A stretch of 49,972 bases of DNA from Brachybacterium nesterenkovii (GCF_900163655.1 NZ_FWFG01000016.1:1-49972), one strand, 5' to 3'. Positions 16,542 to 26,504 are shown, counted from the stretch's first letter. Notes: a model not told the origin generated them from the letters alone. A program made the numbers and translations.

Positions 16542-18874
16542 TCCTCAGCAGCGGCGTCCTGATCCGGGTCTGCATCGGCCCGTGTCTCTGCGCGGTCCGC
16601 GCGCGTCGAGCCGACGGCGGGGAAGGACCGTGAGGCCCGCTCCCCATCCACCTCGAACGATCTCGCGGGACGCCGACGGCGGCGTACCGCCCCGACCAGG
16701 GTCAGCACCGTGAGCACGGATGTGAGCAGCACCGATGCGATGAAGGCGGCGACCTCGAGCTCCCAGCCGGGCGGGCGGAAATCGACGTCGACGGTGGTCC
16801 CGTCGGACCCGGGCGGCACGTCGACGGTCAGCAAGTAGCCGCGGGTCGGATCGGCGAGCTCACCGCCCGATACGCGGTATCCGGGCCAGTCGAGGCGGCT
16901 CAGCACGATGCGACCGCCCTCGGCGGGCACGCCGTCGACCTTCATGCGCACACCGTTCTGATCCTGCTCGAGCACCTCCACGGACATGCCCGGAGTAGAC
17001 CACGTCGGTCCCCCTACCTCGGCGGTCTCGCCATCGCGGACCCAGGTGACCTGGTGCTCGTCTGCAGACGCGGTGTGCCAGCCCTCCGGCACCTTTCGCG
17101 ACTCGGGGTCCGGTGTCTCCGGGTCCGTATCGGCGAGGATCTGGACGGTGTCGATGCTCATGAGGTCGACGAGGACCGCACCGGTGGCCTCGTCCGGGGT
17201 GAACAGCCGGGCGACCAGGTCATCGCACGTGGTCCCGTAGTAGGGATCCATGCACAGGTCGTCGTTGAACGCCTTGTAGCCCGTGGGGGAGTACGCGTTG
17301 GCCACGGGCGTGTCCGACAGGTACCACGTGGAGCCCCACAGGGTGTCGCTCCAGTCCAGGCCCCCAGGCATATCCTGCGGTCGTCCCACCACGATCGCCT
17401 CGCCCCGAGCGTCGTCGAGCACGCCCGAGTAGTCCGAGAGCCGTCCCGGGAAGCCGTGGGTTCCGAAGGCCGCGGCGACGGGGGCGTACTGCAGCGTCTG
17501 CACTGCGGAGAACCCGACCGTCACCGCGATCAGCGCACCGGCCCCGGCGCGGCGGAGGTTCCGACGCGGGCCGCCCCACAGGAGGGTGACGGCGACGAGC
17601 GCGATGGCGCACGAGATCCCCCACCAGACCTGGTCCTTCCACGTGTCCACGATCGCGGCGTACGAGAGCCAGAACCCGGCTAAGGTCGCCAGGATGAGCA
17701 GACCAATCCGGGCGCGCAGACGAGTCCGATCCACCGCCCGAGAGAGGATGACTACCACGAGGACGATCGCCATGAGGGCGACCCAGGGGGTCGACCGGAT
17801 CGGGAAGCGGAGGGGCCCGAGCTCCGAGGGCCCGGCAGCCCACAGCAGGACGATGCCACCGAAGACCAGCGGGCCGGTGATCCGCGGAAGCAGCGCCCGC
17901 AGGCGCCGCGCGGAGACGAGCAAGGCCAGCGGCAGGAACCAGGCGATGTAGGTGTACGGCACCCCCGGGTACCGGCCCCAGAACCCCGAGAGGTCCGGCC
18001 GCCCCGACGGAGCCGCCGCCACTGCCAGTCCGTTCAGAGTGAGCGTCATGAAGCCCGTGTTGCCGGCCTTCTGCACGCGCACGGTAACGCCCGAGGTCAG
18101 CAGACCGGGAAGGTAGACGGCCACGGCCATGAGACCCATCGGCAACCCCACGAGGAACAGACGCCCCACACCAGCCCAACGCCGCTGCACGAGCGCCTCG
18201 ACACCCAGTGCGATGAACATCAGCACCAGCATGATCGTGCCCTGGACGTAACCGACCGTCACGAGCAGGAGCCCGGCGACGAGCGCGGGGACGAGCCCGC
18301 GACGATGGTGCACGTAGCGGCGCACACCCCACATCACCCAGGGGAAATACGCCCAGACCTCGAGGTTCGTCACCCACGCGGTCGCATCGAGGTAGAAGGT
18401 CCACCCGGCGACCGGGACGCTGATGCCCGCGAGGACGGCGAGCGCGGGACGCGCGCCGTAGGTGCGCGCGAGGAAGTAGGTGCCCAGTGCGCCGAGCATG
18501 AGGAAGAAGAGCTTGACGGCCGTCGCGACGTACGCCGCGTGCGGGACCACCGTGGTGAGGAGAGCGATGACCCACACGACGGGGTTGTAGAGCCCCCACT
18601 GCCCCTCGGCGATGTGGTTGCCCGCCATCCATGCCTCGGTCGACAGCATGGGCCATTCACCGGCGCGCAGGCGCTGGCCGAGCTCGTACCACTGCCCGTA
18701 GGCGCCGCCGGCGGTGTCGTCGATGAAGTAGTAGTGGTGGACGAGGGCTACGGGGAGGATCGTCAGCACCGCCGTGAGCAGCGCCGTCACGAGAAGCGGA
18801 ACGAGATCCGCCCGGCTCGGCGCGCCGAGTTCGGGGATCGGGCGCCGCCCTGTTGTCCGCGGGATGCGCGGCAT
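16523..18874 (-). CDS. Large polytopic membrane protein, YfhO/GT-C-like
   Basis: This 783-aa protein has about 12-13 membrane segments between residues 25 and 480. An extracytoplasmic region of about 220 residues follows, then a last membrane segment near 715-735 and a charged tail. The first loop contains an acidic-aromatic stretch (HHYYFIDDTAGGAYGQWYEL) where GT-C enzymes carry catalytic acids. The architecture resembles YfhO-type proteins and lipid-linked-sugar glycosyltransferases. No substrate can be assigned. The ATG at 18874 follows GGAAG. It diverges from the gene at 19103, a similar membrane protein, and overlaps the acyltransferase tail to tail. Confidence 0.8.
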   Translation of the reverse strand: MPRIPRTTGRRPIPELGAPSRADLVPLLVTALLTAVLTILPVALVHHYYFIDDTAGGAYGQWYELGQRLRAGEWPMLSTEAWMAGNHIAEGQWGLYNPVVWVIALLTTVVPHAAYVATAVKLFFLMLGALGTYFLARTYGARPALAVLAGISVPVAGWTFYLDATAWVTNLEVWAYFPWVMWGVRRYVHHRRGLVPALVAGLLLVTVGYVQGTIMLVLMFIALGVEALVQRRWAGVGRLFLVGLPMGLMAVAVYLPGLLTSGVTVRVQKAGNTGFMTLTLNGLAVAAAPSGRPDLSGFWGRYPGVPYTYIAWFLPLALLVSARRLRALLPRITGPLVFGGIVLLWAAGPSELGPLRFPIRSTPWVALMAIVLVVVILSRAVDRTRLRARIGLLILATLAGFWLSYAAIVDTWKDQVWWGISCAIALVAVTLLWGGPRRNLRRAGAGALIAVTVGFSAVQTLQYAPVAAAFGTHGFPGRLSDYSGVLDDARGEAIVVGRPQDMPGGLDWSDTLWGSTWYLSDTPVANAYSPTGYKAFNDDLCMDPYYGTTCDDLVARLFTPDEATGAVLVDLMSIDTVQILADTDPETPDPESRKVPEGWHTASADEHQVTWVRDGETAEVGGPTWSTPGMSVEVLEQDQNGVRMKVDGVPAEGGRIVLSRLDWPGYRVSGGELADPTRGYLLTVDVPPGSDGTTVDVDFRPPGWELEVAAFIASVLLTSVLTVLTLVGAVRRRRRPARSFEVDGERASRSFPAVGSTRADRAETRADADPDQDAAAEDQNEKP

Positions 18875-19102
18875 CGTTCCAGCTTCCCGCGAGGTGGTGC
18901 GCCTGTTCGCCACGTTCTCGTCGTGCCCTTCTTCCGATGCCGAGGTCCGTTGGATCCTATCGTCGCGGCGGTGAGCAGGCCGGTGGGCGTGCCGTGCGCT
19001 CCGCCACCTCGGCGCGCCCCGATCCCGATGCGGTGCATACCATGTCACGTGCTCCCCACGGGGGCTCCCCACGCGCATCGAACCACGGACGAGGAGCACC
19101 GC
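18875..19102. promoter_or_regulatory. Divergent promoter region between two large membrane-protein genes
   Basis: A minus-strand TAGGAT at 18954-18959 and a plus-strand TACCAT at 19038-19043 are the best -10 candidates, giving leaders of roughly 50-75 nt. I see no repeated operator in this region. Confidence 0.3.
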
Positions 19103-21058
19103 TTGCCATCGCATATCGAGCAGGACGAGAGCGCAAGCTCCTCCGGTCTGCCGCGATGGCACCGCATCCTCCTGGGCATCGTCATGGTCGCGTATGCCCT
19201 GCTGACCCTCACCGGCACGACGACCTCCTCGATCGGCACCAGATTCCTCACGGTCGACCGGGCGCACGATCTGAACCTCCTCGGGTCGCCGCAGCTGATC
19301 CGCTCCGACGAGTACAACGTCGGGACGCCGATCCAGCTCTCGATGCTCGCGACGGGCGGCGCGCCGAGCCTCTCCCCCCTGGGCGCTGAGGCATCCCTCG
19401 TCCACCGCTACCCGGTGGGACCGTTCCAGACGCTCGCCTTTTGGGACGTGCTCCCGTACCACCTGTCCGGCATCGTCCCGGACGCGATGCTGTTCGCGGC
19501 GCACTGGTGGCTCCCGAGCCTGCTGGTGCTGGTGTGCATGCCCTCCTGGATGCATGCCATGGGCGGCTCCCGCTCGATGGGGTGGCTCGCAGGCGTGCTC
19601 GTCGTGCTCGCTCCCTCGAACTTCTGGTGGTCCCTGCAGCCGACGCAGCAGACGGCCTACATCCTGGCGGGATGCACAGCCCTCCTCTCGGCCGGGCGGC
19701 GCCTCGAGTCCGGGCAGCGGCTGATGCCGGTGCTCCTGGTCGCCGTCGGCGGCATCTGCATCGCCGGCATGCCGAGCAACTACCTCCTGTGGTCCCTCCT
19801 CCTCGGCGGCGGGATCCTCCTGGCCACCACGGTCCGCGTCCTGGCCGCAGGATCGAAGGCCCAGATCATCGCCCTGGTCGCCACGGGGGTCCTCGCCGCC
19901 GGCCTCGGCGCGGGCGTCCTGTGGGAAGGTCGCGCGGGCCTCGAGGCGCTCGGATCGACGCTGTACCCGGGGCACCGGCGCTCGAGCGCCGCGGCCCTCG
20001 ACGCGGGCCAGGTCTTCGGTGCCCCGCTGCTCTCCGCCCTGGCCGCAGGAGACCCCGCCGAATCGAACGCGAGCGAGCTGTCGAGCGCCTACTCCGTGGC
20101 CCTCCTCCTGATCCCCTTCGCCTGGGTCATGAGCACGACCAGGGTCCGCAGCCGCGCCCGAGCCGGGGAGATCGCCCTCGCCGCATGGGGCGGCCTGTGG
20201 CTCCTGTGGGCTTTCGTGTCCCTCGGCGACCTCGGGGAGATGATCCCGATCGCGAGCTCGGTGCCCCCTGTCCGAGCCGCGCAGTCGATCGGGATCATCG
20301 GGACAACCGCTCTGTGCCTGGCCCTGTCCAGCGCACGCCGGAGCGACACCGGCATCGCACTGCTCGGCGCGTCGACGGCGGCCTTGGCGACCGTGCGCGC
20401 GGGCTCGGTCCTCGAGGCCGGTCCCCTGCCGGACCTGAACGTCCTCATGGTCTGGATCGCGGGTGCCCTCGTCGGCCTCATCGCGTTCCTGCTGCTCCAC
20501 GAGGGCCGCCTGCGCCCCTGGATCCGGATGACCGGCCCGATCCTCGCCACGGTGTGCGCCGTCCTCGTCGTCGCGAGCGCCTCCCCGCTGCAGGCGGGCC
20601 TCGGCGATCTCCGAGGGAGCGCGACCGCCGAGCACCTCCGCGCGGAGGGCGCTGCCGCTCGCGCGGAGGGATCGCTGTGGGTCACCGACGATTCCGACGT
20701 CGACGTCATCATGCTCGCCAACGGGGTGCCCTCGCTCTCGGGCCTGCAGAGATCCGGCCCGGACGTGGAGTTCTGGGAGCGGCTCGATCCCGACCACGAC
20801 TTCGAGGTGGCGTGGAACCGCGGCGGCGGCTACAGCGCGTTCGGCTTCGAGCCGGGGGCCCAGCCCCGCGTCGAGACGGACGGCTTCGACTACATCCGAA
20901 CGGTCGTCGATCCGTGCGACCTGATCGAGCTCGTCCCCGAGGTCACTCACGTCGTCTCGGAGAACGATCTCTCCGCCAGCACGTGCCTCTCGCCGACGGA
21001 GACGATCCGCTGGTCCGGGAAGACCTACACCATCTACACCGCGGAGAGCACGTCATGA
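19103..21058 (+). CDS. Large polytopic membrane protein, DUF/GT-C-like
   Basis: This 651-aa protein has about 12 membrane segments from residues 22 to 490 and a C-terminal extracytoplasmic domain of about 160 residues. The first large loop carries a conserved-looking RSDEYNVGTPIQLS, plausible for a GT-C catalytic loop, and later DPCDLIELVPEVTHVV and ASTCL, whose two Cys may pair. The start is the TTG at 19103 because GAGGAG lies 7 nt before it; no ATG or GTG fits as well. The stop overlaps the ATG of the flippase-like gene (ATGA). It is likely a glycan-assembly or sugar-transfer membrane protein. Confidence 0.78.
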   Translation: MPSHIEQDESASSSGLPRWHRILLGIVMVAYALLTLTGTTTSSIGTRFLTVDRAHDLNLLGSPQLIRSDEYNVGTPIQLSMLATGGAPSLSPLGAEASLVHRYPVGPFQTLAFWDVLPYHLSGIVPDAMLFAAHWWLPSLLVLVCMPSWMHAMGGSRSMGWLAGVLVVLAPSNFWWSLQPTQQTAYILAGCTALLSAGRRLESGQRLMPVLLVAVGGICIAGMPSNYLLWSLLLGGGILLATTVRVLAAGSKAQIIALVATGVLAAGLGAGVLWEGRAGLEALGSTLYPGHRRSSAAALDAGQVFGAPLLSALAAGDPAESNASELSSAYSVALLLIPFAWVMSTTRVRSRARAGEIALAAWGGLWLLWAFVSLGDLGEMIPIASSVPPVRAAQSIGIIGTTALCLALSSARRSDTGIALLGASTAALATVRAGSVLEAGPLPDLNVLMVWIAGALVGLIAFLLLHEGRLRPWIRMTGPILATVCAVLVVASASPLQAGLGDLRGSATAEHLRAEGAAARAEGSLWVTDDSDVDVIMLANGVPSLSGLQRSGPDVEFWERLDPDHDFEVAWNRGGGYSAFGFEPGAQPRVETDGFDYIRTVVDPCDLIELVPEVTHVVSENDLSASTCLSPTETIRWSGKTYTIYTAESTS

Positions 21059-22344
21059 CGGATTCGGCTGAGCAGCATGACGGCGTGTCCCGTCGCGCGC
21101 AGATCATGCTCCTCCTGGCCTCGGTCGGGGGCGCCGTCAGCAACTTCGGCATCCTCTTCGTCTCGGCCAAGGTGCTCGACGTCCAGGAGAACACCGAGTT
21201 CCTCGTGTTCTGGTCGCTCATGTTCGGACTGTTCGGAGTGCAGTCGGGCCTTCAGAACGAGGCGACCCGCGCGACCACGAACCCCTCGCCGCGCGGTGCC
21301 CGCGCCCTCGTCACGGGGACGATCATCGGGACCGTCTCCCTCGCGGTCCTGGCCGCGACCGCGGTGCTGTGGGCTCCCAGGATGCTGCCGCTGTCACCCC
21401 TTCCCGGTGCAGCGACCGTCTGCCTCCTCGGGATGCTCTACCCCCTATACGTCACGATGGTCGGAGCGCTCGGCGGATCCCGTCGCTGGGAGACGTACGG
21501 ACTGACGCTGCTGACGGAGGTCGGCGTCCGCGTCGCTCTCGTCCTCGCGATCGCCGCCCTCGGCCTCGGCCTGGCGGGCTTCGAGATCGCGAGCGCGGGC
21601 GGGATCCTCGCCCTGGTGCTCCTGCCGGCGCTCTCCCCCGCGGCGCGTCGTGCCCTCGCCCGCCGCGCCGACGTCCCCGTGGGGCGAGCCCTCCGCAATG
21701 CAGGGTGGGCGATGACCTCGACGACCTGCACGGCGCTCCTCGTCACCGGTTACTCCGCGCTCGTCGCTGCCGTCGCCCCTAACGCCTCCCTCGGCGACCG
21801 GGGTCCCGCGGCCGCCGCGGCCCTCATGGGTGCCTGCATGCTCGCCGTCTCCCTCACCCGCGCGCCGCTGATGATGCCTCTGACGGCGTTCGTCGGCGTC
21901 GCGATCAGCGCGTTCACGAAGCACACCGGGACCGTGCGGGAGGCCGTGGGACGCCCGTTCCTGATGCTCGGCGCCCTGGGCCTCGTGGGAGCCTGCGCTG
22001 CGTGGCCCATCGGGCCATGGGCTCTGCGGCTGTTCAAGCCCGAGTACGACCTCCCCGGCTGGTACCTCGCCTCCCTCACCGCGTCCAGCACCCTCATGGC
22101 ATGGCTGACGATCCTCGGCGCCCTGGCCCTCGCCACCAACCGCCACCGTCTCTACCTGGGGGGCTGGTGCCTCGCCTCTGCCGTCGCGATCGGCTGCCTC
22201 GTGCTGCCGCTCCCCCTGCTCGTGACCACGACGCTCTCGCTCTCACTGGGGCCGGCACTGGGGTGCCTCCTCTTCTGGACGGCGCTCACACGGCCCCGCG
22301 CGCATGCGCTCGATACCGACCCTGCCCCGGAGGTGCTCCCATGA
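21055..22344 (+). CDS. Flippase-like membrane protein (MOP/Wzx type)
   Basis: This 429-aa protein has about 12 evenly spaced membrane segments and short loops, the shape of polysaccharide flippases. The N-terminal segment (IMLLLASVGGAVSNFGILFV) is typical of this group. It would move a lipid-linked saccharide across the membrane for the neighbouring glycosyltransferases. It is coupled by ATGA overlaps both to the large membrane protein upstream and to a GT2 enzyme downstream, so the three form one unit. Sequence motifs of the superfamily are weak, and assignment rests mainly on topology and context. Confidence 0.75.
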   Translation: MTDSAEQHDGVSRRAQIMLLLASVGGAVSNFGILFVSAKVLDVQENTEFLVFWSLMFGLFGVQSGLQNEATRATTNPSPRGARALVTGTIIGTVSLAVLAATAVLWAPRMLPLSPLPGAATVCLLGMLYPLYVTMVGALGGSRRWETYGLTLLTEVGVRVALVLAIAALGLGLAGFEIASAGGILALVLLPALSPAARRALARRADVPVGRALRNAGWAMTSTTCTALLVTGYSALVAAVAPNASLGDRGPAAAAALMGACMLAVSLTRAPLMMPLTAFVGVAISAFTKHTGTVREAVGRPFLMLGALGLVGACAAWPIGPWALRLFKPEYDLPGWYLASLTASSTLMAWLTILGALALATNRHRLYLGGWCLASAVAIGCLVLPLPLLVTTTLSLSLGPALGCLLFWTALTRPRAHALDTDPAPEVLP

Positions 22345-23234
22345 TCGATCGTCTCGACATCCTCATCCCCTACTGGGGCGACCCCGCGTTGCTGCGCGAG
22401 ACGGTCGACTCGGTGCTCGCGCAGGAGGACCCGCGCTGGCGCCTGACCGTCATCGACGACAACTACCCCGGCACCGCCGCGCGCGAAATGCTCGCCGCGA
22501 TCGACGACGAGCGCGTGCGGTACATCCGCAAGGACGCCAACGAGGGGATCATCGCGAACTTCCGCTCGTGCGTGGAGGTCGCGGAGGCGCCGATCATGGC
22601 GATGCCCGGCTGCGACGACCGCCTGCTGCCCGGTTACGTGGGCGAGATCCTCGCGACCGCGGAGCTCTTCCCGCTCGCCGCGGTGATCCAGCCCGGCGTG
22701 CGCGTGATCGACGAGGACGGCGAGCCCGCGCGCACCCTCCCGGATCTCGTGAAGGACAGGGTGGTTAAGCCCTCCGGCCGCGGCCGGCAGGTCCTCGCGG
22801 GCGAGCGCCTCGCGGTGTCCCTCCTCCACGGGGACTGGCTGTACTGGCCCTCGCTGGCCTTCCGCACGGACCGCATCAAGGCCGTGCCGTTCCGCGACGA
22901 GTACCCGATCATCCTCGACCTCGCCCTCGTGCTGGACATGGTCTTCGACGGCGACATGCTCGTGAGCACGCCCGCGGAGGTCTTCGAGTACCGGCGCCAC
23001 GGGTCGAGCCTGTCGAGCGAGAAGCTGACCGACGGCAGCCGCTTCGACGACGAGCGCGACTACTTCCGGGGCGCGGCGGCGCAGGCGCAGGCCCTCGGCT
23101 GGCATCGGGCCGCCCGCGCGGCCCGATGGCACCTCACCTCACGCGCGTACGCCGCGCTCACCCTCCCCCGGGCCCTCCGGGGCCGCGACCGGGACGGCGT
23201 GCGCGCCCTTGCCCGGCACGTGCTGACGGTCTGA
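22341..23234 (+). CDS. Family 2 glycosyltransferase
   Basis: This 297-aa enzyme begins DRLDILIPYWGDPALLRETVD and contains LTVIDDNYPG, NEGIIANFRSCVE and the metal-binding region MPGCDDRLLPGY. A soluble GT-A fold without membrane segments is expected. The ATG overlaps the flippase stop. The last 96 bases lie under the converging DUF2304 gene, so the two mRNAs share a long complementary 3' region. Donor and acceptor are unknown. Confidence 0.87.
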   Translation: MIDRLDILIPYWGDPALLRETVDSVLAQEDPRWRLTVIDDNYPGTAAREMLAAIDDERVRYIRKDANEGIIANFRSCVEVAEAPIMAMPGCDDRLLPGYVGEILATAELFPLAAVIQPGVRVIDEDGEPARTLPDLVKDRVVKPSGRGRQVLAGERLAVSLLHGDWLYWPSLAFRTDRIKAVPFRDEYPIILDLALVLDMVFDGDMLVSTPAEVFEYRRHGSSLSSEKLTDGSRFDDERDYFRGAAAQAQALGWHRAARAARWHLTSRAYAALTLPRALRGRDRDGVRALARHVLTV

Positions 23235-23624
23235 GAGCTGACGGGCTGAGGGTGCCGCCGTCGCCGCCTCTAGTCGCTCGAGGCGGCGTTCCAGGCGCTC
23301 ATGGGCCAGGCGTGCCATCGCGGCCTCCTCAGCGAGCACGCGGGTCTCGTCCTCGAGGGTCGACAGCTCGAGGCTCAGATGCAGCGTGACCCCGAGCAGC
23401 AGCAGCATCCCGAGCAGGAACAGCAGGTTCGAGGGGACGGCGAACCCGAGCGCCGTCGCGACGCCGTGCAGCAGGGGCGGGAAGACCGCGAGCACCAGCA
23501 CGGTGACGCCGACGACGATCCACAGCAGCGCGTACTTCTCGCGCAGCACACGACTGCGCAGCAGGCGCAGCACGAGCGCGACGATGATGAGCGCGAGGAC
23601 GAGGAAGAAGACGGTGGTGCGCAT
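23139..23624 (-). CDS. DUF2304 membrane protein
   Basis: This 161-aa protein has three hydrophobic segments near residues 4-22, 32-52 and 66-86, followed by a charged coiled-coil stretch (about 90-125) and a low-complexity tail. The pattern FFLVLALIIVALVLRLLRSR followed by LREKYALLWIVVG is characteristic of DUF2304. This family commonly accompanies polyprenol-phosphate glycosyltransferases, as here. The ATG at 23624 has AGGAGG 5 nt upstream and overlaps the upstream stop. Its tail overlaps the converging GT2 gene by 96 bp. Confidence 0.85.
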   Translation of the reverse strand: MRTTVFFLVLALIIVALVLRLLRSRVLREKYALLWIVVGVTVLVLAVFPPLLHGVATALGFAVPSNLLFLLGMLLLLGVTLHLSLELSTLEDETRVLAEEAAMARLAHERLERRLERLEAATAAPSARQLSDRQHVPGKGAHAVPVAAPEGPGEGERGVRA

Positions 23625-24379
23625 CAGTCCTCCTTCCAACGATGGCGATCGGCGCCCACGCGACGACGGGTCATGGCGAGAGCCAGGGCGAAGAACGAGC
23701 GCAGGAGGTAGATCGCGGCCTTCACCGGGTTGTTCGAGGGTGTGCCGGCTTGGCGGGGTCGCATCTCGACGGGCACCTGGGTGACCGTGAGCCCGGAGCG
23801 GACGGCCACCACGAGGGAGTCGATGGTGTCGCCCAGGTACTCGGCCGGGTAGTGCTCGCAGTACTGGGCGATCGCGCGGCGGTTGCCGGCGCGGAAGCCC
23901 GAGGTCACGTCGGTGAGCCGGGTCCGGGCGATGCGGGAGATGACGGCGGCGAGCACGACCATCGCCCAGCGCCGCGGCCCCTTGGCCTCGTAGGTGCCCT
24001 TCTCGGCGAAGCGGGCTCCGATCGAGATGTCCGCGCGCTCGAGGCCGTCGAGGACGGCGAGGATGTCCCGGGGGTCGTGCTGGCCGTCCGCGTCCACCTG
24101 GATCGTGCGGTCGTAGTCGTGGCGCCGGGCGTACTTGTACCCGGCGCGCATGGCCCCGCCCACCCCCAGGTTGTGGGGCAGCTGGAGGACGCGAGCTCCT
24201 GCCTCGGTGGCGACGGCCACGGTGCGGTCCTCGGAGCCGTCGTCGACCACGAGGACGTCGACCTCGGGGAGGGCGGTCCGCAGCTCTCGCAGGGTGTCCG
24301 CGATCGCCTCCTCCTCATTCCACGCGGGCATGATGACGAGGGTGCGCGGGCGCGCTGCGGCTTCCTGCTGGGAGGTCAC
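23624..24379 (-). CDS. Polyprenol-phosphate mannosyltransferase-like GT2
   Basis: This 251-aa DPM1-like enzyme has TLVIMPAWNEEEAIADTLRE, VLVVDDGSEDRT, HNLGVGGAMRAGYKYA and the metal site QVDADGQHDP, then TDVTSGFRAGNRRA. It has a hydrophobic C-terminal segment at most and no full GtrB-like membrane pair. It likely loads mannose or glucose onto a polyprenyl phosphate. The GTG at 24379 is the best start relative to the family, although its ribosome binding site is weak; a GTG about ten codons upstream is possible. It is coupled to the DUF2304 gene downstream. Confidence 0.87.
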   Translation of the reverse strand: MTSQQEAAARPRTLVIMPAWNEEEAIADTLRELRTALPEVDVLVVDDGSEDRTVAVATEAGARVLQLPHNLGVGGAMRAGYKYARRHDYDRTIQVDADGQHDPRDILAVLDGLERADISIGARFAEKGTYEAKGPRRWAMVVLAAVISRIARTRLTDVTSGFRAGNRRAIAQYCEHYPAEYLGDTIDSLVVAVRSGLTVTQVPVEMRPRQAGTPSNNPVKAAIYLLRSFFALALAMTRRRVGADRHRWKED

Positions 24380-24556
24380 TGACTCACGGTAACGAGGGCG
24401 CTCCACGAGGTCACCCGGGCGAATCCGGATATTCCTCGTCTTCCAAACATGATCCTCCGCACTTCCTCTTCCGCATTCCCGCGACCGCACTGCTCCTGGA
24501 TCGGAATCACGTCCCATCCCCCGCGCTTCGGGCGCAACCGGACGACCCTTTCGAAC

Positions 24557-24562
24557 TACCAT
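24557..24562 (+). promoter_or_regulatory. Leaderless -10 box of the membrane-protein gene at 24569
   Basis: TACCAT with 6 nt to the ATG at 24569. The upstream stretch 24420-24556 is noticeably less GC-rich than its surroundings, consistent with a promoter region. Confidence 0.45.
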
Positions 24563-24568
24563 CACGCC

Positions 24569-26392
24569 ATGCCACCCGCTCGCTGCCTCTCCGCGCCCCA
24601 GCGCAGGGCCTCCGTCCTCCTCGCATTCGTGGCCGCGACTGCCGTGACCCTCCTCCTCCACCGACAGGTGTTCGCCGGTCTCGTCCCATCGAGACTGCCC
24701 ACGATGTACGACAACGACCAGCTGGGCTATCTCGCGATCGTGACGAATGTGGCGCACGGGCATGCGGCCGCGCTCGAGCCGGACACCCTCAGCGGCATCA
24801 ATCCGTACTCCAGCGGCTACTACACCGCTGTCGGCCTCGTAGCACGGGTGCTCGGCATCGCTCCCGTGACTGCATGGAACAGCGTCTCGCTGCTGCTGCA
24901 GATCATCGCGTTCGGGACCCTCGGCGTGAGCATCGCGGTGGTGTCCCGCCGCCCCTGGGCGGCTGTCTTCGGGCCGCTCGTCATGATCACGGGGTGCGGG
25001 GCGTGGATCCAGACCGGAGCCTGGCTCCTCCCGATCAATCACCAGGGCGCCCTGTGGGGCCCCTTCGGCGTCCTGTTCCCGCAGAACGGCGAGACTGCCG
25101 GGCTGTGCGCGATCGTCACCGGCATGGCCCTGCTGGGACTCGCTCTCGGCCGACCCCAAATCCCGGTGAATCTCCGCCGTCTCCTGATCCTGGCCGCATG
25201 CGCATGCGCGGGTGCCGCCGCCAACTTCCAGACCTACGGCTTCCTCACCGGCGCATACGTCGTGAGCGCGGCTGTCGCCGCATCCGCACTGTGGCACTGG
25301 CGCGCCGCGCGAGCCGCCGTCGCATCTCTCGTGCTCCTGCTCGTCGTGGTGCTCGTCGGCCCCGTTGTCGCCGGCGTCGGCGGAACGCTCGCCGCCCTCG
25401 TCTTCGGGCTCATCCCGATGGTCCCCGGTGCAGTCGTCCTCGTGCGCCGTATCGGTCCGGCGGTCATCGCGTACCCCCTCGCGTATGCGGCGTGCGCCGC
25501 CCCGATGATCCTGTCGACCCTGGCCGTCCGCGACACCCCGTTCATGAAGTACCGGGTCTCGAGCAACATCGCGCTGGGCGTCACGAGCTGGCCCACGGTC
25601 GGCGCGAGCGCTCCCCTGCTCCTGCTGATGATCGCGGTCGCCGTGGCAGGGATCCGGCGCGGGGATGCGATCGCGGCCGGGGTCGGCACATCGTTCCCGA
25701 TCGCCTGGCCGCTCGTGGCGCTGAACGACCTGTGGGGCGCCAACGCTGAGCCCTACCGCTTCTGGATCGACGCTCACCTTCTGGGTCTCGTCCTCCTCGT
25801 CCTCGCGCTGGCTCGACTGTCGCGTCCCGCGACGGCGATCGCGTCGGCACGGCGTGCCGCCAGGGCGTGGGATCCCGGTACCCGCGGGGCGCACCTCCGC
25901 CGTGAGGCGCCCGAGTCTCTCCCGGCCCCTGCGCGTGGTCGACGGCGTCCGCCCGTGGCGCTCATCGCCGTCGCCGCCCTGCTCTGGGCCATGTCGCTCG
26001 GCGACGTCTACTCCTATCTCCGGGACACCAACATCGCCGACACCTGGGACCCGGGGTCCGAGAGCTCGAAGCAGATCATCGCCGCCGCCGGCGAGATCAG
26101 TCCCGCGGACGGGCGACTGTGGAGCACCGCGTGCCTGGACTCGCGGCGCGTCAAGATCCTCACCGGCGCGCCGGTGGCCCGGTACCACCTGGGCATGGCC
26201 TGGCCCGATGATCGCGAGGCCGTCGACCGCGCGATGCAGGCGAGCGAAGCGCGGAGCATCGACCCCGAGGTGCTGCGCGGGGCCCAGGTGCGCTGGGTCC
26301 TCACGAACGACACGTGCGATCCGGCACTGCAGGCACCCTTCGAGAAGATCCGCACGGTCGGTGATGTGACGCTGTGGGAGCTGTCGGGCTGA
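24569..26392 (+). CDS. Large polytopic membrane protein, GT-C-like
   Basis: This 607-aa protein has about 12 membrane segments between residues 12 and 490 and a C-terminal extracytoplasmic domain of about 120 residues. The first loop contains MYDNDQLGYLAIVTNVAHGH, with acidic residues placed as in GT-C glycosyltransferases. The C-terminal domain has one Cys in WSTACLDSRR and one in TNDTCDPAL, possibly a disulfide. The ATG at 24569 is chosen because of the -10 box 6 nt upstream and the lack of any ribosome binding site. An in-frame ATG at 24449 would add an unlikely tail. Confidence 0.78.
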   Translation: MPPARCLSAPQRRASVLLAFVAATAVTLLLHRQVFAGLVPSRLPTMYDNDQLGYLAIVTNVAHGHAAALEPDTLSGINPYSSGYYTAVGLVARVLGIAPVTAWNSVSLLLQIIAFGTLGVSIAVVSRRPWAAVFGPLVMITGCGAWIQTGAWLLPINHQGALWGPFGVLFPQNGETAGLCAIVTGMALLGLALGRPQIPVNLRRLLILAACACAGAAANFQTYGFLTGAYVVSAAVAASALWHWRAARAAVASLVLLLVVVLVGPVVAGVGGTLAALVFGLIPMVPGAVVLVRRIGPAVIAYPLAYAACAAPMILSTLAVRDTPFMKYRVSSNIALGVTSWPTVGASAPLLLLMIAVAVAGIRRGDAIAAGVGTSFPIAWPLVALNDLWGANAEPYRFWIDAHLLGLVLLVLALARLSRPATAIASARRAARAWDPGTRGAHLRREAPESLPAPARGRRRPPVALIAVAALLWAMSLGDVYSYLRDTNIADTWDPGSESSKQIIAAAGEISPADGRLWSTACLDSRRVKILTGAPVARYHLGMAWPDDREAVDRAMQASEARSIDPEVLRGAQVRWVLTNDTCDPALQAPFEKIRTVGDVTLWELSG

Positions 26393-26454
26393 CGCCGCCG
26401 GTGCACGATCCCGCCGGGCCGCTCCCCTCCGCCGTCACCCCGCCCACGGTGACG

Positions 26455-26499
26455 TACCGTGTCCTCACCCGCTCTCCTCCGCTCCCCACCTCCCCGGAG
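26455..26499 (+). promoter_or_regulatory. Promoter and ribosome binding site of the DUF6541 gene
   Basis: A TACCGT -10 candidate at 26455-26460 and GGAGA at 26495-26499, 5 nt before the ATG at 26505. Both look intact, which matters because the gene carries internal stops. Confidence 0.4.
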
Positions 26500-26504
26500 A
26501 CCCC

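Noticed and set aside
24449-24568. Extension of the membrane protein to the ATG at 24449
   Set aside because: The extra residues look like translated promoter DNA, and a -10 box sits 6 nt before the ATG at 24569.
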